A stretch of DNA of 51,666 nucleotides, taken from the NCBI RefSeq assembly GCF_030770395.1, contig NZ_CP132480.1, positions 5,941,219-5,992,884 of the forward strand, written 5' to 3'. A program made the translations under genes and the position numbers. The notes beneath the pieces are model-generated. The model was not told where the DNA came from. It did not search any database and saw nothing but the letters and a program-made list of their open reading frames with translations. Numbering within the stretch: position 1 is the first letter of the stretch; every line of letters begins with the position of its first letter. The stretch comes from Telluria beijingensis. GTDB taxonomy: Bacteria; Pseudomonadota; Gammaproteobacteria; Burkholderiales; Burkholderiaceae_D. Shown here one piece after another: positions 6,615 to 15,806 of this stretch.

Positions 6615-8834
6615 ATGAACAACATGATCCCGCCCGACGTCCAGGCCAAGCTCGCGCAGCGCCGCCAGGCCGTGCGCCGCAGTCCGCGCGACGCCAACGC
6701 CCATGCCCTGCTCGGCCTGGCCCTGCTCAAGGAATTGCAGCTCGAAGAAGGCGTCGGCGCGCTGCAGCGGGGGCTCGAGCTCGATCCCAAGCTGCGCGGC
6801 GTGCATGGCGTGCTGGCCGGCGCGCTGTTCGACCTGGGACGCTACGAGGCGGCGGTCGACTGCTACCGCAAGGCGCTGCGCTTCCAGCAGGCGGCCGACC
6901 TGCACCAGAACCTGGGCACGGCGCTGCTGCGCCTGGGACGCCTGGAAGAGGCCGAACCGAGCCTGCGCCGCGCGGCGGAACTGGCGCCCGGGGACGTCGA
7001 AACCCAGCTGGGCCTGGTGACGGTGCTGCTCGCCCTCGGCCGGCACGACGACGCGCGCGAGATCATGCAACTGGTGACGACGCTGACGCCGGACCAGGCG
7101 GATGCGCACTACCGGCTGGGACTGCTCCTGTGCCACATCAAGAACTGGGAGGCGGCGCTGGCCAGCATGGAGGCGGCGCTGGCCTGCGCGCCCGACCATC
7201 TCGAGGCGCAGCGCCACGTCGGCCTGTGCCAGCGCGAGCTGGGCCGCGCCGACGAAACGATCGCCGCGCTGGAGCGGGCCATGGCGCTCGCGCCCGACAA
7301 TCCGGTCCTGCTCGACGACCTGGTCTCCAGCTTCCAGAAGTTCAAGCGCTTCCGCGAAGCGATCGCCGTGGGCCGGCGGATCCTGGTGGACCGCCCGGCC
7401 AGCCAGCGCGCCCTGAGTTCGCTGGTGCACTGCCACTTCACGCTGGGAGAATGGGAAGATGCGCTGGCGGCGGCGCGCCTGACGCTCGAACGCGTGCCGT
7501 CGGCCGAGAACCACAGCATGCTGCTGTTCGTCCTGAGCCACTGCTGCAGCGACCCCGAGGAACTGACGCGCGAACACTTCGCCTTCGGCGAGCGCTGGGA
7601 GTCGGGACTGGTCGGGCAGCGCCAGCCGCACGGAAACGCGCGCGATCCGCGGCGCGTGCTGCGGGTCGGCCTGGTGTCGGGCGATATGTACGGCCACGCC
7701 GTGGCCCGCTTCGTGGCCCCGGCGCTCGAAGCGCTGAAGGACAGCACGCAAATCCGCTTCCACGTCTACTACAACAACCGGATCGAGGACCACGTCACGC
7801 GCGCCATGAAGAAGACGGTGAGCGTCTGGCGCAGCATCGTCGACCTGGACGACGCCGCGGCCGAGCGCCTGATCCGCGACGACGGGGTCGATGTCCTGGT
7901 CGACCTGTCCGGCCATTCGGCGCTCAACCGCCTGTCGCTGTTCGCGCGCAAGCCGGCCCCGGTGCAGGCGACCTGGATCGGCTACGCCGGCACCACCGGG
8001 CTGCGCGCGATGGACTATATCCTGTGCGACCGCTTCATGGTGCCCGGCGAGCGCTACGCCGACCAGTTCACCGAGAACATCGTCAAGCTGCCGCTGGGGG
8101 CGCTGTTCCTGCCGGAGCCGGTCTCGCCCCCGGTCAACCCGTCGCCGGCCATGCAGAACGGTTACCTGACCTTCGGCAGCTTCCACCGCGCCAGCAAGCT
8201 CGGGCGCGAGGTGATCGCGCAATGGGCTTCGCTGCTGCATGCGATCCCGGACGCCAGGATGCTGCTCGGCGGCCTGGAATCGGGCATCGACGACGTGCTG
8301 GTCGAGTGGTTCGCCGACGCCGGCATTCCGCGCGAGCGCCTGCTGCTGCGCCAGCGCACCTCGGTGCGCGAATACCTGAAGCAGCACTACGAGGTCGACG
8401 TCTGCCTCAGCCCCTTCCCCTACAGCGGCTCGACCACCATCGGGCATGCGCTGTGGATGGGCGTGCCGACCCTGGCCACGGTGGGCGCCACCAACCCGAG
8501 CCATACCTCGGTGCCGTTCATGGCCCATATGGGCCTGCACACCTTCATTACCGAGAGCCCCGAGACCTATGTCAAGCTGGGCGTGTTCCTGTCGCAGAAC
8601 CTGCCGGCGCTGGCCGCCATGCGCGCCACCATGCGCCAGCGCTTCCTCGATTCCATCCTCGGCTATCCGGGCATCGTCGGGGCCAGCCTCGAGCTGGCGC
8701 TGCGCCGCATGTGGGAGCGCTGGTGCGACGGCCTGCCGCCGGCGCCGCTGAGCGTGACGATGCAGGAACTGGCCGAGCTGCACCGGGTCGCACCGGAGGC
8801 GGACGGCACGGTCGAAGCGACGCCCGAAAAATAA
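6615..8834 (+). CDS. TPR-repeat glycosyltransferase, GT41 (O-GlcNAc-transferase-like)
   Basis: A 739-aa cytoplasmic protein. Residues about 20-300 are tandem tetratricopeptide repeats. From about 345 the C-terminal half is the GT41 catalytic region related to SPINDLY/OGT: the start RVLRVGLVSGDMYGHAVARF, DLSGHS near 430, PVQATWIGYAGTTG near 450-462 and PFPYSGSTTIGHALWMGVP near 600-615. Family knowledge says such enzymes transfer a sugar from a nucleotide-sugar donor to Ser/Thr. A flagellin gene starts 127 bases downstream on the same strand, and this arrangement suggests flagellin glycosylation. The start at 6615 is followed by another ATG at 6624; the first is kept by convention. Confidence 0.85.
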   Translation: MNNMIPPDVQAKLAQRRQAVRRSPRDANAHALLGLALLKELQLEEGVGALQRGLELDPKLRGVHGVLAGALFDLGRYEAAVDCYRKALRFQQAADLHQNLGTALLRLGRLEEAEPSLRRAAELAPGDVETQLGLVTVLLALGRHDDAREIMQLVTTLTPDQADAHYRLGLLLCHIKNWEAALASMEAALACAPDHLEAQRHVGLCQRELGRADETIAALERAMALAPDNPVLLDDLVSSFQKFKRFREAIAVGRRILVDRPASQRALSSLVHCHFTLGEWEDALAAARLTLERVPSAENHSMLLFVLSHCCSDPEELTREHFAFGERWESGLVGQRQPHGNARDPRRVLRVGLVSGDMYGHAVARFVAPALEALKDSTQIRFHVYYNNRIEDHVTRAMKKTVSVWRSIVDLDDAAAERLIRDDGVDVLVDLSGHSALNRLSLFARKPAPVQATWIGYAGTTGLRAMDYILCDRFMVPGERYADQFTENIVKLPLGALFLPEPVSPPVNPSPAMQNGYLTFGSFHRASKLGREVIAQWASLLHAIPDARMLLGGLESGIDDVLVEWFADAGIPRERLLLRQRTSVREYLKQHYEVDVCLSPFPYSGSTTIGHALWMGVPTLATVGATNPSHTSVPFMAHMGLHTFITESPETYVKLGVFLSQNLPALAAMRATMRQRFLDSILGYPGIVGASLELALRRMWERWCDGLPPAPLSVTMQELAELHRVAPEADGTVEATPEK

Positions 8835-8961
8835 ATTAAAAAATTTCCGCAAGGCACTTAATGCCGCAGTGAAACTGGTCGCCCTGTACCTGTGAGAGCG
8901 AGTGATGCTACTCGACACCTCCCGAACGATAGACTGAATTCACCGCTTACCAGGAGCTAAC

Positions 8962-9813
8962 ATGCTGAGCCTTCACACCAACCACGCCGCGCTGTCGGCA
9001 CAGAACTCGATCGCGCGCACCCAGAGCAACCTGTCGACCTCGCAAACCCGCCTGTCGACCGGCTACCGCATCAACTCGGCAATGGACGACGCCGCCGGCC
9101 TGCAGATCGCCTCGCGCCTGAAGGCACAGACTTCGGGCATGACCGTCGCCATGCGCAACACCCAGAACTCGACCGCGATGCTGCAGACCGCCGAAGGCGC
9201 GCTGGACGAAGTCTCGAACATGCTGATCCGCATGAAAGACCTGGCAACCCAGGCAGCCGACGCCTCGGCGACCGACGACGACAAGACCGCCATGCAGTCG
9301 GAATTCGACGCACTGGGCCTGGAACTGGCCAACGTCCTGAAGAACACCACCTTCGGCGGCTCGACCCTGCTGGTCGACGGCACCGTCGACGGCGAGATGA
9401 CCTTCCAGATCGGCGCCTCGTCGAGCGAAACCATGGAAATCGACCTGAGCGACGACATGTCGACCCTGGCGTCGGACGTCTCGGCCGCCACCGCCAACTA
9501 CTCGTCGGCCACCACCGGCACCGAGCTGACCTCGTCGGCCAACAGCACCATCGCCAACCTGGAAGACGCGCTGGCATCGGTCAACAAGGTCCGTTCGGGC
9601 CTGGGCGCCGCCGCCAACCGCCTGGAACACGTGTACAACAACCTGGCCAACATCAGCACCAACACCAAGGCCGCGACCGGCCAGATCATGGACGTCGACT
9701 TCGCCAGCGAGAGCGCGAACATGACGTCCAACCAGATGCTGCTGCAAGCCTCGACCGCCATGCTGAAGCAGTCGAACAGCATGTCGTCGATGGTGATGTC
9801 GCTGCTGCAGTAA
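8962..9813 (+). CDS. fliC: flagellin
   Basis: A compact 283-aa flagellin. The N-terminal D0/D1 region (about 1-140) has the canonical NQSNLSTSQTRLSTG-type helix, INSAMDDAAGLQIASRL and LIRMKDLATQAAD. The C-terminal D1/D0 region (about 195-283) has LGAAANRLEHVYNNLANIS and ends NSMSSMVMSLLQ. The central D2/D3 domains are nearly absent, leaving a short Ser/Thr-rich surface stretch, the likely target of the neighbouring glycosyltransferase. It is exported by the flagellar type III system and polymerises into the filament. CAGGAG sits 5 bases upstream of the ATG. A strong terminator follows at 9862. I could not find a convincing sigma-28 promoter in the 127 bases upstream. Confidence 0.95.
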   Translation: MLSLHTNHAALSAQNSIARTQSNLSTSQTRLSTGYRINSAMDDAAGLQIASRLKAQTSGMTVAMRNTQNSTAMLQTAEGALDEVSNMLIRMKDLATQAADASATDDDKTAMQSEFDALGLELANVLKNTTFGGSTLLVDGTVDGEMTFQIGASSSETMEIDLSDDMSTLASDVSAATANYSSATTGTELTSSANSTIANLEDALASVNKVRSGLGAAANRLEHVYNNLANISTNTKAATGQIMDVDFASESANMTSNQMLLQASTAMLKQSNSMSSMVMSLLQ

Positions 9814-9861
9814 TCGCCGCATAGCCGGACCTGGCCCGGGCCTCACCCCGGGCAAGCTTCG

Positions 9862-9890
9862 AAGGCCAGCCGCGCGGCTGGCCTTTTTCT
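9862..9890 (+). terminator. rho-independent terminator after flagellin
   Basis: A 10-bp stem AAGGCCAGCC / GGCTGGCCTT with loop GCGC, followed by a T tract. It lies 49 bases after the flagellin stop and should end the monocistronic flagellin transcript. Confidence 0.9.
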
Positions 9891-9908
9891 TTCCTGGAGC
9901 CGACCGCC

Positions 9909-10043
9909 ATGGCCATCCCGCCCCTCCTGCCTGCCCTGCCTCCCCCATCCGCGCCCGCGCTGCAGGTCGGCGCCGTGGCGGCCGCCCTGCCCGCCGCCCT
10001 CCTCGGCGGCGGCGACGGACCGCCGCTGCCGTTTTCGCGGCCA
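9909..10043 (+). pseudogene. 5' end of an unidentified gene, cut off at its 3' side
   Basis: An open frame starts with ATG at 9909, a few bases after CCTGGAG, and encodes about 45 residues rich in Pro and Ala (MAIPPLLPALPPPSAPALQV...). It then runs into the rrn terminator hairpin at 10041, after which the frame is meaningless. I read it as the beginning of a gene located downstream of flagellin whose remainder lies elsewhere. The product cannot be named. Confidence 0.4.
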
Positions 10044-10074
10044 AAACCCCACCATGTGATCATGGTGGGGTTTT
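10041..10074 (+). terminator. rrn-type terminator hairpin at break 2
   Basis: Stem ACCCCACCATG / CATGGTGGGGT, loop TGAT, followed by a run of T and GCTTTC. It is identical to the hairpins at 18611 and 40368 and to the minus-strand hairpin attached to a 5S tail at 40306, apart from one base there. By that comparison it is the 3' edge of an rrn operon reading rightward, but its left side is the truncated reading frame that begins at 9909. The break is therefore at about 10041. Confidence 0.75.
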
Positions 10075-10140
10075 TTGCTTTCAGAGCCTGAATGCGGGCT
10101 GCCTGCTTGCAGATCGAGAACGCATGCGCCGATCGAACGC

Positions 10141-10161
10141 GTGGATGGCAGAGCCATCCAC
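10141..10161. repeat. 9-3-9 inverted repeat
   Basis: GTGGATGGC-AGA-GCCATCCAC is a perfect hairpin just past the 3' end of the DUF1840 gene (10173). There is no T tract on either side, so it may be an RNA 3'-end stabiliser or a weak terminator. Confidence 0.5.
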
Positions 10162-10172
10162 CCCACGTCAAT

Positions 10173-10514
10173 TCAGACGCCCCACAAGATATCGGTCTTG
10201 TTATCGCGCGCCGAGCGCATCATTTCCAGCAACGGATACATGCGGGCAGAGAAGGTCACCACCTCGATCGGCTGGTGTTCATGGTCGTCTTCGTCGCGAT
10301 GATGCGCCTGGACGTCCTGCGCCACCTGGTCAGCGGCGTGGTTCTTGCGGCTCTCTTCCACCTCGGCCTCGACCAGCGGGATCACGCGTTCCGCTTCTGC
10401 CGCGGTGATGACACCGCGTTCCGGTTCCTTGTGCAGCAAGTCGAGAATGCGCTTGGCATGCTCCTGATACATCAGGACTTCTGGATAGGATCTGCATTTA
10501 AAGGTAATCAACAT
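10173..10514 (-). CDS. DUF1840 domain protein
   Basis: A 113-aa small cytoplasmic protein of the DUF1840 family, recognised by its opening MLITFKCRSYPEVLMYQEHAKRIL-type strand and helix and by the PIEVVTFSARMYPLLEMM end. The middle is a charged, His/Asp-rich linker (HHRDEDDHEHQ). Its function is unknown. The length is usual for the family. The ATG at 10514 has AGAGATAGCC upstream but no strong ribosome site. It precedes the ABC permease gene on the opposite flank but is separately transcribed. Confidence 0.8.
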   Translation of the reverse strand: MLITFKCRSYPEVLMYQEHAKRILDLLHKEPERGVITAAEAERVIPLVEAEVEESRKNHAADQVAQDVQAHHRDEDDHEHQPIEVVTFSARMYPLLEMMRSARDNKTDILWGV

Positions 10515-10592
10515 GGCTATCTCTTGGTTTTGTTAGTGATTCAACGATAGCACGACTGGCGCACCTTCACAGTGCGCTCGCTCGCACAAGGA

Positions 10593-12140
10593 TCAGCCCC
10601 GCTTGACCCGAAACAGCCAGGCCGCCGCCAGCACAAGAACGGCGAGCAGGCCGGCGCCCGCTACGCCGAGGCCTCCCGCTTCGGAGAGAGGCGCAAGCGT
10701 CGCCCCGGCCAGCAACCAGCCCAGCGCTCCCCACGCCAGGCTGTTGAACAGCTCGAGCATGTTCATCACGATCCCGCCCTTGCCGCGTCCCTTGAAATTG
10801 CTGCGCTGGCCGGGCCGGCCGGACCAGAACACGACCAGCCCCGCGCCCAGTACCGCGCCGCACACGACAAGGCACACCGCCAGCCCGGCAAGCGGCGCGC
10901 GCACGCCCAGCCACAGCAGCGGCACGGCCACCAGCGCCAGCACCGGCATGACGGCCGCCGCCAGCTTGGCGCGCCGCACCGTGCGCAGCGATGCGGGCGA
11001 CACCAGCAACAGGTCGGGCGCATCCTCGGCCGACAGCGCGATCCAGGCCAGCGCACCGGTCAGCGAACTGCAGAGCAGCGCCAGGCCGGCGCCGAGCGCC
11101 TGCACCTGGACCTCGGCGCGCTGGAAGATGATGAAGAACAGCGGCAGCAGGAACAGCAGTTGCAGCAGCACCTGCGACAGCAGATGCGGATCGCGCACGG
11201 TCAGGCGCCACTCCTTGACCGCGACGGTCCGGAACAGGCTGCGCCCGAAGCGAGGACGCAGCGCCGCCTCGGGCGCGGTCCTGGCGCGCGCCGCCGATGC
11301 CGCCAATTGCAGGCCGCGCGCGAAGAAGCGGTGGGTGCGGCGCGCCGTCAGCACGAATACCGCCGCCGCCGCCCCGGCCAGCAGCAGCATGGGAAGCGGC
11401 TCGCCCAGCACGGCGCGCGCCGGCAGCAGCAGCGGATTGTCCGCGATGCCATCCCGGCCCAGCAGGCCGCCCAGCATCTCGCGCGCGCGGCCCTGCGTTT
11501 CCCTGGACGACAGCGATTGCAGCTGCGAAGCGATCACCAGCAGCGCTCCGGCCAGCGCCCCGATCACCTGCGCCACCACGCGCGTGCGGCGCGCGCCCAG
11601 CACGCGCACCAGGCCGAGCGTGAGCAGCATCGCCACGCAGCTGCACAGCACCGCCACCGAGATCACGCCAGGATAGATGCCCAGCCAGCGCCATTGCCCC
11701 TGCAGCAGGCCGGCATGGGCGAACGGGGCCAGGAAGAACAGGTAGATGGCGGCGGTGCTGGCCGCCACGCCGGCCAGGCGCACGGTGAAAATGCTGTGCG
11801 AGGGCAGGGGCGACGACAGCAGCAGGTCGAGGTCGCTGCGCTCGAACAGCACCAGCACGCTCGACTTGATCGCGGACGACAGCATGAAGGTCGCGCCGGC
11901 CACCAGCATGGCCGCAATGGCGAGCAGAATGCGCGGATCGTCGCCCGGGATGGCGGCCGTCTTCTCCACCGTCACCCAGCCCAGCAGGTGCAGGGCGGCC
12001 CAGCCCATCAGCGCCAGGGCGAGGGCTGCATTGCCGGGCCGGCGCTTGCTGGCGCCCTCCTTGCCGCCTGCCGCATTGAACCAGGCCAGCCGCAGCTCGT
12101 GCCGCAGCAGCCAGCCGACACTGCCCGGCGCCGCCTTCAT
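10593..12140 (-). CDS. ABC-2 type transporter permease
   Basis: A 515-aa integral membrane protein with about ten to twelve hydrophobic segments, preceded by a cytoplasmic start (MKAAPGSVGWLLRHELRLAW). The pattern of two membrane halves joined by a cytoplasmic stretch (around residues 270-330) fits exporters of the ABC-2 superfamily. The ATG at 12140 overlaps the stop of the upstream ATPase gene as ATGA, a standard sign of translational coupling. With the ATPase and the lipoprotein it forms a three-gene operon read right to left. The substrate is unknown. Confidence 0.85.
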   Translation of the reverse strand: MKAAPGSVGWLLRHELRLAWFNAAGGKEGASKRRPGNAALALALMGWAALHLLGWVTVEKTAAIPGDDPRILLAIAAMLVAGATFMLSSAIKSSVLVLFERSDLDLLLSSPLPSHSIFTVRLAGVAASTAAIYLFFLAPFAHAGLLQGQWRWLGIYPGVISVAVLCSCVAMLLTLGLVRVLGARRTRVVAQVIGALAGALLVIASQLQSLSSRETQGRAREMLGGLLGRDGIADNPLLLPARAVLGEPLPMLLLAGAAAAVFVLTARRTHRFFARGLQLAASAARARTAPEAALRPRFGRSLFRTVAVKEWRLTVRDPHLLSQVLLQLLFLLPLFFIIFQRAEVQVQALGAGLALLCSSLTGALAWIALSAEDAPDLLLVSPASLRTVRRAKLAAAVMPVLALVAVPLLWLGVRAPLAGLAVCLVVCGAVLGAGLVVFWSGRPGQRSNFKGRGKGGIVMNMLELFNSLAWGALGWLLAGATLAPLSEAGGLGVAGAGLLAVLVLAAAWLFRVKRG

Positions 12141-12871
12141 GGCGTCGCCGTCAGCTGCAGGAACACGTCTTCCAGGCTGCCGCCCCGGGTGCGCGCGCGC
12201 AGTTCGTCGAGCGTGCCTTCGGCGATCAGGCGACCTGCGCGGATGATCCCGATGCGCTGCGCCAGCCGCTCCGCCACTTCGAGGATGTGGGTGGTCAGGA
12301 TGACCGTGCCGCCCTTGGCCACATGCGCCAGCAGCAGGTCCTTGACCTGGCGCGCCGCGGCCGCGTCCAGGCCGGTGAGCGGTTCGTCGAGGATCAGCAG
12401 TTCGGGCTCGTGGACCAGGGCGCCGGCCAGGGCCAGCTTCTGCTTCATCCCGCGCGAGAATCCTTCGGTCAATTCGTGCGCATGCCGGCTCAGGTCGAGC
12501 CAGTCGAGCAGCTCGCGCGCACGCGGCTCGGCGTCCTCCGCGCGCACGCCCCACAGACCGGCCACGAATTCGAGATACTCGAAGGGCTTGAGCTTCCCGT
12601 ACAACATCGGCTCGTCCGGCAGGTAGGCCATCCTGGCCTTGGCCGCGGCCGGCGCGCTGGCCAGGTCGATGCCGAGCACCTCGATGCTGCCGGCGTCTGG
12701 CGCCAGCAGGCCGGTGACCAGGCGCAACGTGGTGGTCTTGCCGGCGCCGTTAGGGCCGAGCAGGGCGTAGAACTCGCCACGGCGCACGGCCAGGTCAAGG
12801 CCATCGACGGCGGGGCGGCCGAAATCCTTGCGCAGGCCGGCAAGGCGTAGTGCTAGACGCGTGTCATCCAT
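12137..12871 (-). CDS. ABC transporter ATP-binding protein
   Basis: A 244-aa nucleotide-binding subunit that powers the permease encoded next to it. Walker A GPNGAGKTT is at residues 39-47, the signature FSRGMKQ at 138-144, Walker B LILDEP at 159-164, followed by the switch His in TTHIL. The signature FSRGM is a common variant of LSGGQ in ABC-2 exporters. It starts 6 bases after the lipoprotein stop and overlaps the permease start by 4 bases. Confidence 0.93.
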   Translation of the reverse strand: MDDTRLALRLAGLRKDFGRPAVDGLDLAVRRGEFYALLGPNGAGKTTTLRLVTGLLAPDAGSIEVLGIDLASAPAAAKARMAYLPDEPMLYGKLKPFEYLEFVAGLWGVRAEDAEPRARELLDWLDLSRHAHELTEGFSRGMKQKLALAGALVHEPELLILDEPLTGLDAAAARQVKDLLLAHVAKGGTVILTTHILEVAERLAQRIGIIRAGRLIAEGTLDELRARTRGGSLEDVFLQLTATP

Positions 12872-12877
12872 GCGGTG

Positions 12878-13429
12878 TCACTGGAGCGCAAACGAAGAAA
12901 GGAATTGTTCGACCTGCTCGGGCGGCGCGGCATCCGCGGGCCCGAGCACGATCACCTGGTAGAAGCGCTCGCCGCGCGCCGCGAACCTGCCATGCAGGCG
13001 CATCGGCCTGCCGTTGACCGCGCCCGCGGCATCGACGCGCAGGCCGTCCTGCGCCGCCGCCGGCGCTTCATCGACGCCGGCCCCGATATTGCGCAGCAGG
13101 GCCAGGCGCATCGCCGGCAGCGCTGCCTGCGCGCGCGCGGCATCGGGCGCGGTGGCGGCGCCGACGGCGAAGGTGGCGCCGTCGACTTCGGCGGCCGTCA
13201 TCGTCATCTCCACCCGCAGGCCCTCGACATCCACCGGCCGGGTGAAGGTAGCCGGCTTGGCCGGGAACAGCACCTTGTAGCGGCCATCCTGGCTCGTGTG
13301 CTCGCGCCAGTTGTAGGTGGGGTTGCAGCCGGCGAGCAGGAGCGCGGCCAGCAGGGCCGGGACGAAGCCGAAAAAAACCACAGGCATGCGCACGGGCATG
13401 CGCTGCAAGAGCAGGGTCGGTAGTCGCAT
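12878..13429 (-). CDS. lipoprotein, first gene of an ABC operon
   Basis: A 183-aa secreted protein with a lipobox LLAGC (Cys35) after a long hydrophobic leader. The mature part carries GRYKVLFPAKPATFTRPVDV and later HGRFAARGERFYQVIVLG, a small alpha/beta domain I cannot place in a named family. ATG at 13429 is chosen; an internal ATG (residue 15) would give a more typical leader length. It lies 6 bases upstream of the ATPase gene on the same strand, so it probably works with that transporter at the outer or inner membrane. Confidence 0.75.
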   Translation of the reverse strand: MRLPTLLLQRMPVRMPVVFFGFVPALLAALLLAGCNPTYNWREHTSQDGRYKVLFPAKPATFTRPVDVEGLRVEMTMTAAEVDGATFAVGAATAPDAARAQAALPAMRLALLRNIGAGVDEAPAAAQDGLRVDAAGAVNGRPMRLHGRFAARGERFYQVIVLGPADAAPPEQVEQFLSSFALQ

Positions 13430-13580
13430 GGCACGATAGTAGCAGCAGCGCTTACCTCGCCAGCCGTTTTTTGAAAGAGGGTAGCGTCGCCTGCGCCGGG
13501 TTCCATCGAAGGAGGGAGGACTTCGGCCCGTCCGGCGCATCTTGTCGTATCATTTTCCCGTTGCTGCTCCCAGGACCACC

Positions 13581-14531
13581 ATGAAACGCAGAATCGGATT
13601 CCTCTTCCCGCCCGGCTTCCAGGCGCTCGACCTGATGGCCACCACCGTGTTCGAGATCGCCAACGGCCTCGATGGCGGACCGTTCTATGACATGACCATG
13701 CTGTCCGAGCACGGCGGCGTGCTGGCCAGCTCGTCCGGCGTCGGCGTGTTCACCGACGCCTTCGACCGGCGCGACTTCGACACCCTGATCGTGGCCGGCG
13801 TCATGACGCCGCTGAGCATGAAGTCGAGCGCGCCGTTCCTGGCCTTCCTGCGCGAAGCCAGCGACGCGTCGCGCCGCACCGCCAGCATCTGCACCGGCGC
13901 CTTTATCCTGGCCGAGGCCGGCCTGCTCGACGGCCGCCGCGCCACCACCCACTGGGCGCTGGCGCGCGACCTGCAGCGTGCCTGTCCGAAGTCGCGCATC
14001 GAAGAAGACCGCATCTACATCAACGACGGCCGGGTCTGGACCTCGGCCGGCATGACCGCCTGCATCGACCTGTGCCTGGCGATGGTCGAGGCCGACCTGG
14101 GCAAGGACGCGTCGAAGCACATCGCGCGCCAGATGGTGGTCTATCACCGCCGCAGCGGCGGCCAGTCGCAGTTCTCGGCGCTGCTGGAGCTCGAGCCGAA
14201 ATCGGACCGCATCCAGCAGGCGCTCACCTATGCGAAGAGCCACCTGCGGCGGCCGCTGTCGGTCGACGAGCTGGCCGAGGCGGCCAACCTGAGCACGCGC
14301 CAGTTCAGCCGCAGCTTCCGCCTCGAGACCGGCCAGTCGCCTGCGCGCGCGATCGAGGTGCTGCGGGTCGAGGCGGCGCGCGCCATGATCGAGACCAGCA
14401 ATCACTCGATCGACGTGGTGGCGCGCGAGACCGGCTTCGCCGACCCCGAACGCATGCGGCGCGCCTTCCTGCGCGCCTTCGGCCAGCCGCCGCAGGCGAT
14501 CAAGCGCGCGGCGCGCGAGCAGGCGGCATAG
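13581..14531 (+). CDS. GlxA-type transcriptional regulator (DJ-1/PfpI plus AraC)
   Basis: A 316-aa regulator with an N-terminal DJ-1/PfpI (amidase-like) domain, residues 1-170, including the elbow SICTGAFILAEAGLL (Cys104) and TTHW (His124), and a C-terminal AraC DNA-binding domain, about 210-310, with two helix-turn-helix units (LSVDELAEAANLSTRQFSRSF and IDVVARETGFADPERMRRAF). The sensing domain in this family usually binds a small amine or amide. The start at 13581 follows CAGGACCACC. It is divergent from the lipoprotein-ABC operon, so control of that operon is possible. It converges with hipA. Confidence 0.9.
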   Translation: MKRRIGFLFPPGFQALDLMATTVFEIANGLDGGPFYDMTMLSEHGGVLASSSGVGVFTDAFDRRDFDTLIVAGVMTPLSMKSSAPFLAFLREASDASRRTASICTGAFILAEAGLLDGRRATTHWALARDLQRACPKSRIEEDRIYINDGRVWTSAGMTACIDLCLAMVEADLGKDASKHIARQMVVYHRRSGGQSQFSALLELEPKSDRIQQALTYAKSHLRRPLSVDELAEAANLSTRQFSRSFRLETGQSPARAIEVLRVEAARAMIETSNHSIDVVARETGFADPERMRRAFLRAFGQPPQAIKRAAREQAA

Positions 14532-14552
14532 GCGCTCACAGTGCCGCAGACG

Positions 14553-15806
14553 TCATTGTGCTGACCGCAACTGTGCGAGGTTATGTTGCAGACGCTGGCG
14601 CAACATCTGTTCCGAATGTGGATCCAGCCAATGTGCGACTTGCGCATAGCTATGCTCGATCCGGTTCAGCAAGGCGGTGAGGTAGGCGTCGGCTTCTTCC
14701 CAATTGCCGAATCCAAAGCGATGTACGTCCGCGAACAGCGCCTCACGCGATATATCGAATCGGCCCGTGGAAAGCTGCATGGTCAGGGTCGATGGGGTTT
14801 CGGCAGGATTTGGGACGACATCGAACGCCGGCGACAGGCGCCATCGTCCTTCGTTACCGGAATAAACGGCTGCATGATTACGTACATGGTCATCGTCATT
14901 GCCACACACTGCGTTGAACACCATGCGTCCGAACAGTTCATGGCGGTCCCCGGTCGGTGCGCCGATACGCCGTAGTTCTTCCGCCAGCCTTGGATAGCTC
15001 CATCTGTCGGTCTGCATCAGATTGTCCGGATACTCGGCCTGCAACAACGAGGCCGCGCTGATGCACATGGATCGCTGGCTGCCATGTCGGTCGTAGCGCA
15101 GGACACGTATCGCGCTCCGGCCTTTCTCCATTCGATGAAGTATGGTGTGTGCAAAGTTCAAGCCGCTGGCAGCTCCCCATTGCTGTCCGACGTGTTCAAG
15201 GACAGGAATGTCGGCAATGTCGGTGGCAATTTGTGGCTTGACTAACCAGAATTGTCCATCGTCGTCCTGTAGCGTTGCTTTAGGACGAGCGCCACCGACG
15301 CTTGCCGTCTGTACCAAGCGCCGCCGCAGTCGGATATCGACAGGCGGCAGTCGCTCATGTATCGCGCCCAGCTCTTCGACCAGCAATGACAATTGGGGCA
15401 GGCGGGGGCGTTGTAACTCCGCAATGGACGGCTTGCGGGCAGTGCCGACAGCGAGTGCCCCCCAGCGATCCGCATTGCTTGCCAACAGCAGGTAACGCGA
15501 CATCGGCGTGCCCGAAGGCAGATTGTGTTCGCGCTTCAGCAATGCCTGGCCCCATGCGTCAGGACAGGCATCGCGTAGCACATCGTGCAGGCCGCCATAA
15601 CGCATTGCTTCCCGGTCCATATCGGGAACGAAAGGCAGATTGACCGGATCGATCGACCAGCCATGCCCGGCATCGACATAACTTGGTGCGTATCGGAAAT
15701 ACCCTTTGCCGACGACAGGGCCGGACTGGTATCTGCCCACTGTCACCCATTCCCCATTATCGGGACGTTGGAGATAGACGTATAGAGGCTTAGAAATAGT
15801 CTGCAT
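14553..15806 (-). CDS. hipA: HipA-family toxin kinase
   Basis: A 417-aa Ser/Thr kinase toxin of a type II toxin-antitoxin pair. The family phosphorylates a tRNA synthetase or another target and induces dormancy. The Gly-rich ATP loop SVGGARPKA is at 169-177, the catalytic loop NDDDHVRN at 303-310 and the metal-binding SPAFD at about 325-329, so the active site looks intact. The small N-terminal subdomain is present and the length is close to E. coli HipA. The ATG at 15806 overlaps the end of hipB by 17 bases. The base composition is a little lower in GC than the neighbours, consistent with acquisition by transfer. Confidence 0.88.
   Translation of the reverse strand: MQTISKPLYVYLQRPDNGEWVTVGRYQSGPVVGKGYFRYAPSYVDAGHGWSIDPVNLPFVPDMDREAMRYGGLHDVLRDACPDAWGQALLKREHNLPSGTPMSRYLLLASNADRWGALAVGTARKPSIAELQRPRLPQLSLLVEELGAIHERLPPVDIRLRRRLVQTASVGGARPKATLQDDDGQFWLVKPQIATDIADIPVLEHVGQQWGAASGLNFAHTILHRMEKGRSAIRVLRYDRHGSQRSMCISAASLLQAEYPDNLMQTDRWSYPRLAEELRRIGAPTGDRHELFGRMVFNAVCGNDDDHVRNHAAVYSGNEGRWRLSPAFDVVPNPAETPSTLTMQLSTGRFDISREALFADVHRFGFGNWEEADAYLTALLNRIEHSYAQVAHWLDPHSEQMLRQRLQHNLAQLRSAQ

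Noticed and set aside
6579..8918. A 779-codon frame antisense to the GT41 glycosyltransferase
   Set aside because: Composition is Gln/Arg/Ala-rich without motifs; the plus-strand frame has a clear TPR-GT41 protein.
8835..8961. A sigma-28 promoter for flagellin
   Set aside because: No TAAA-N15-GCCGATAA match with acceptable spacing; the GCCG at about 8862 has no proper -35.
10572..12626. A 684-codon plus-strand frame over the ABC operon
   Set aside because: It is antisense to the permease and ATPase and has no protein-like features.
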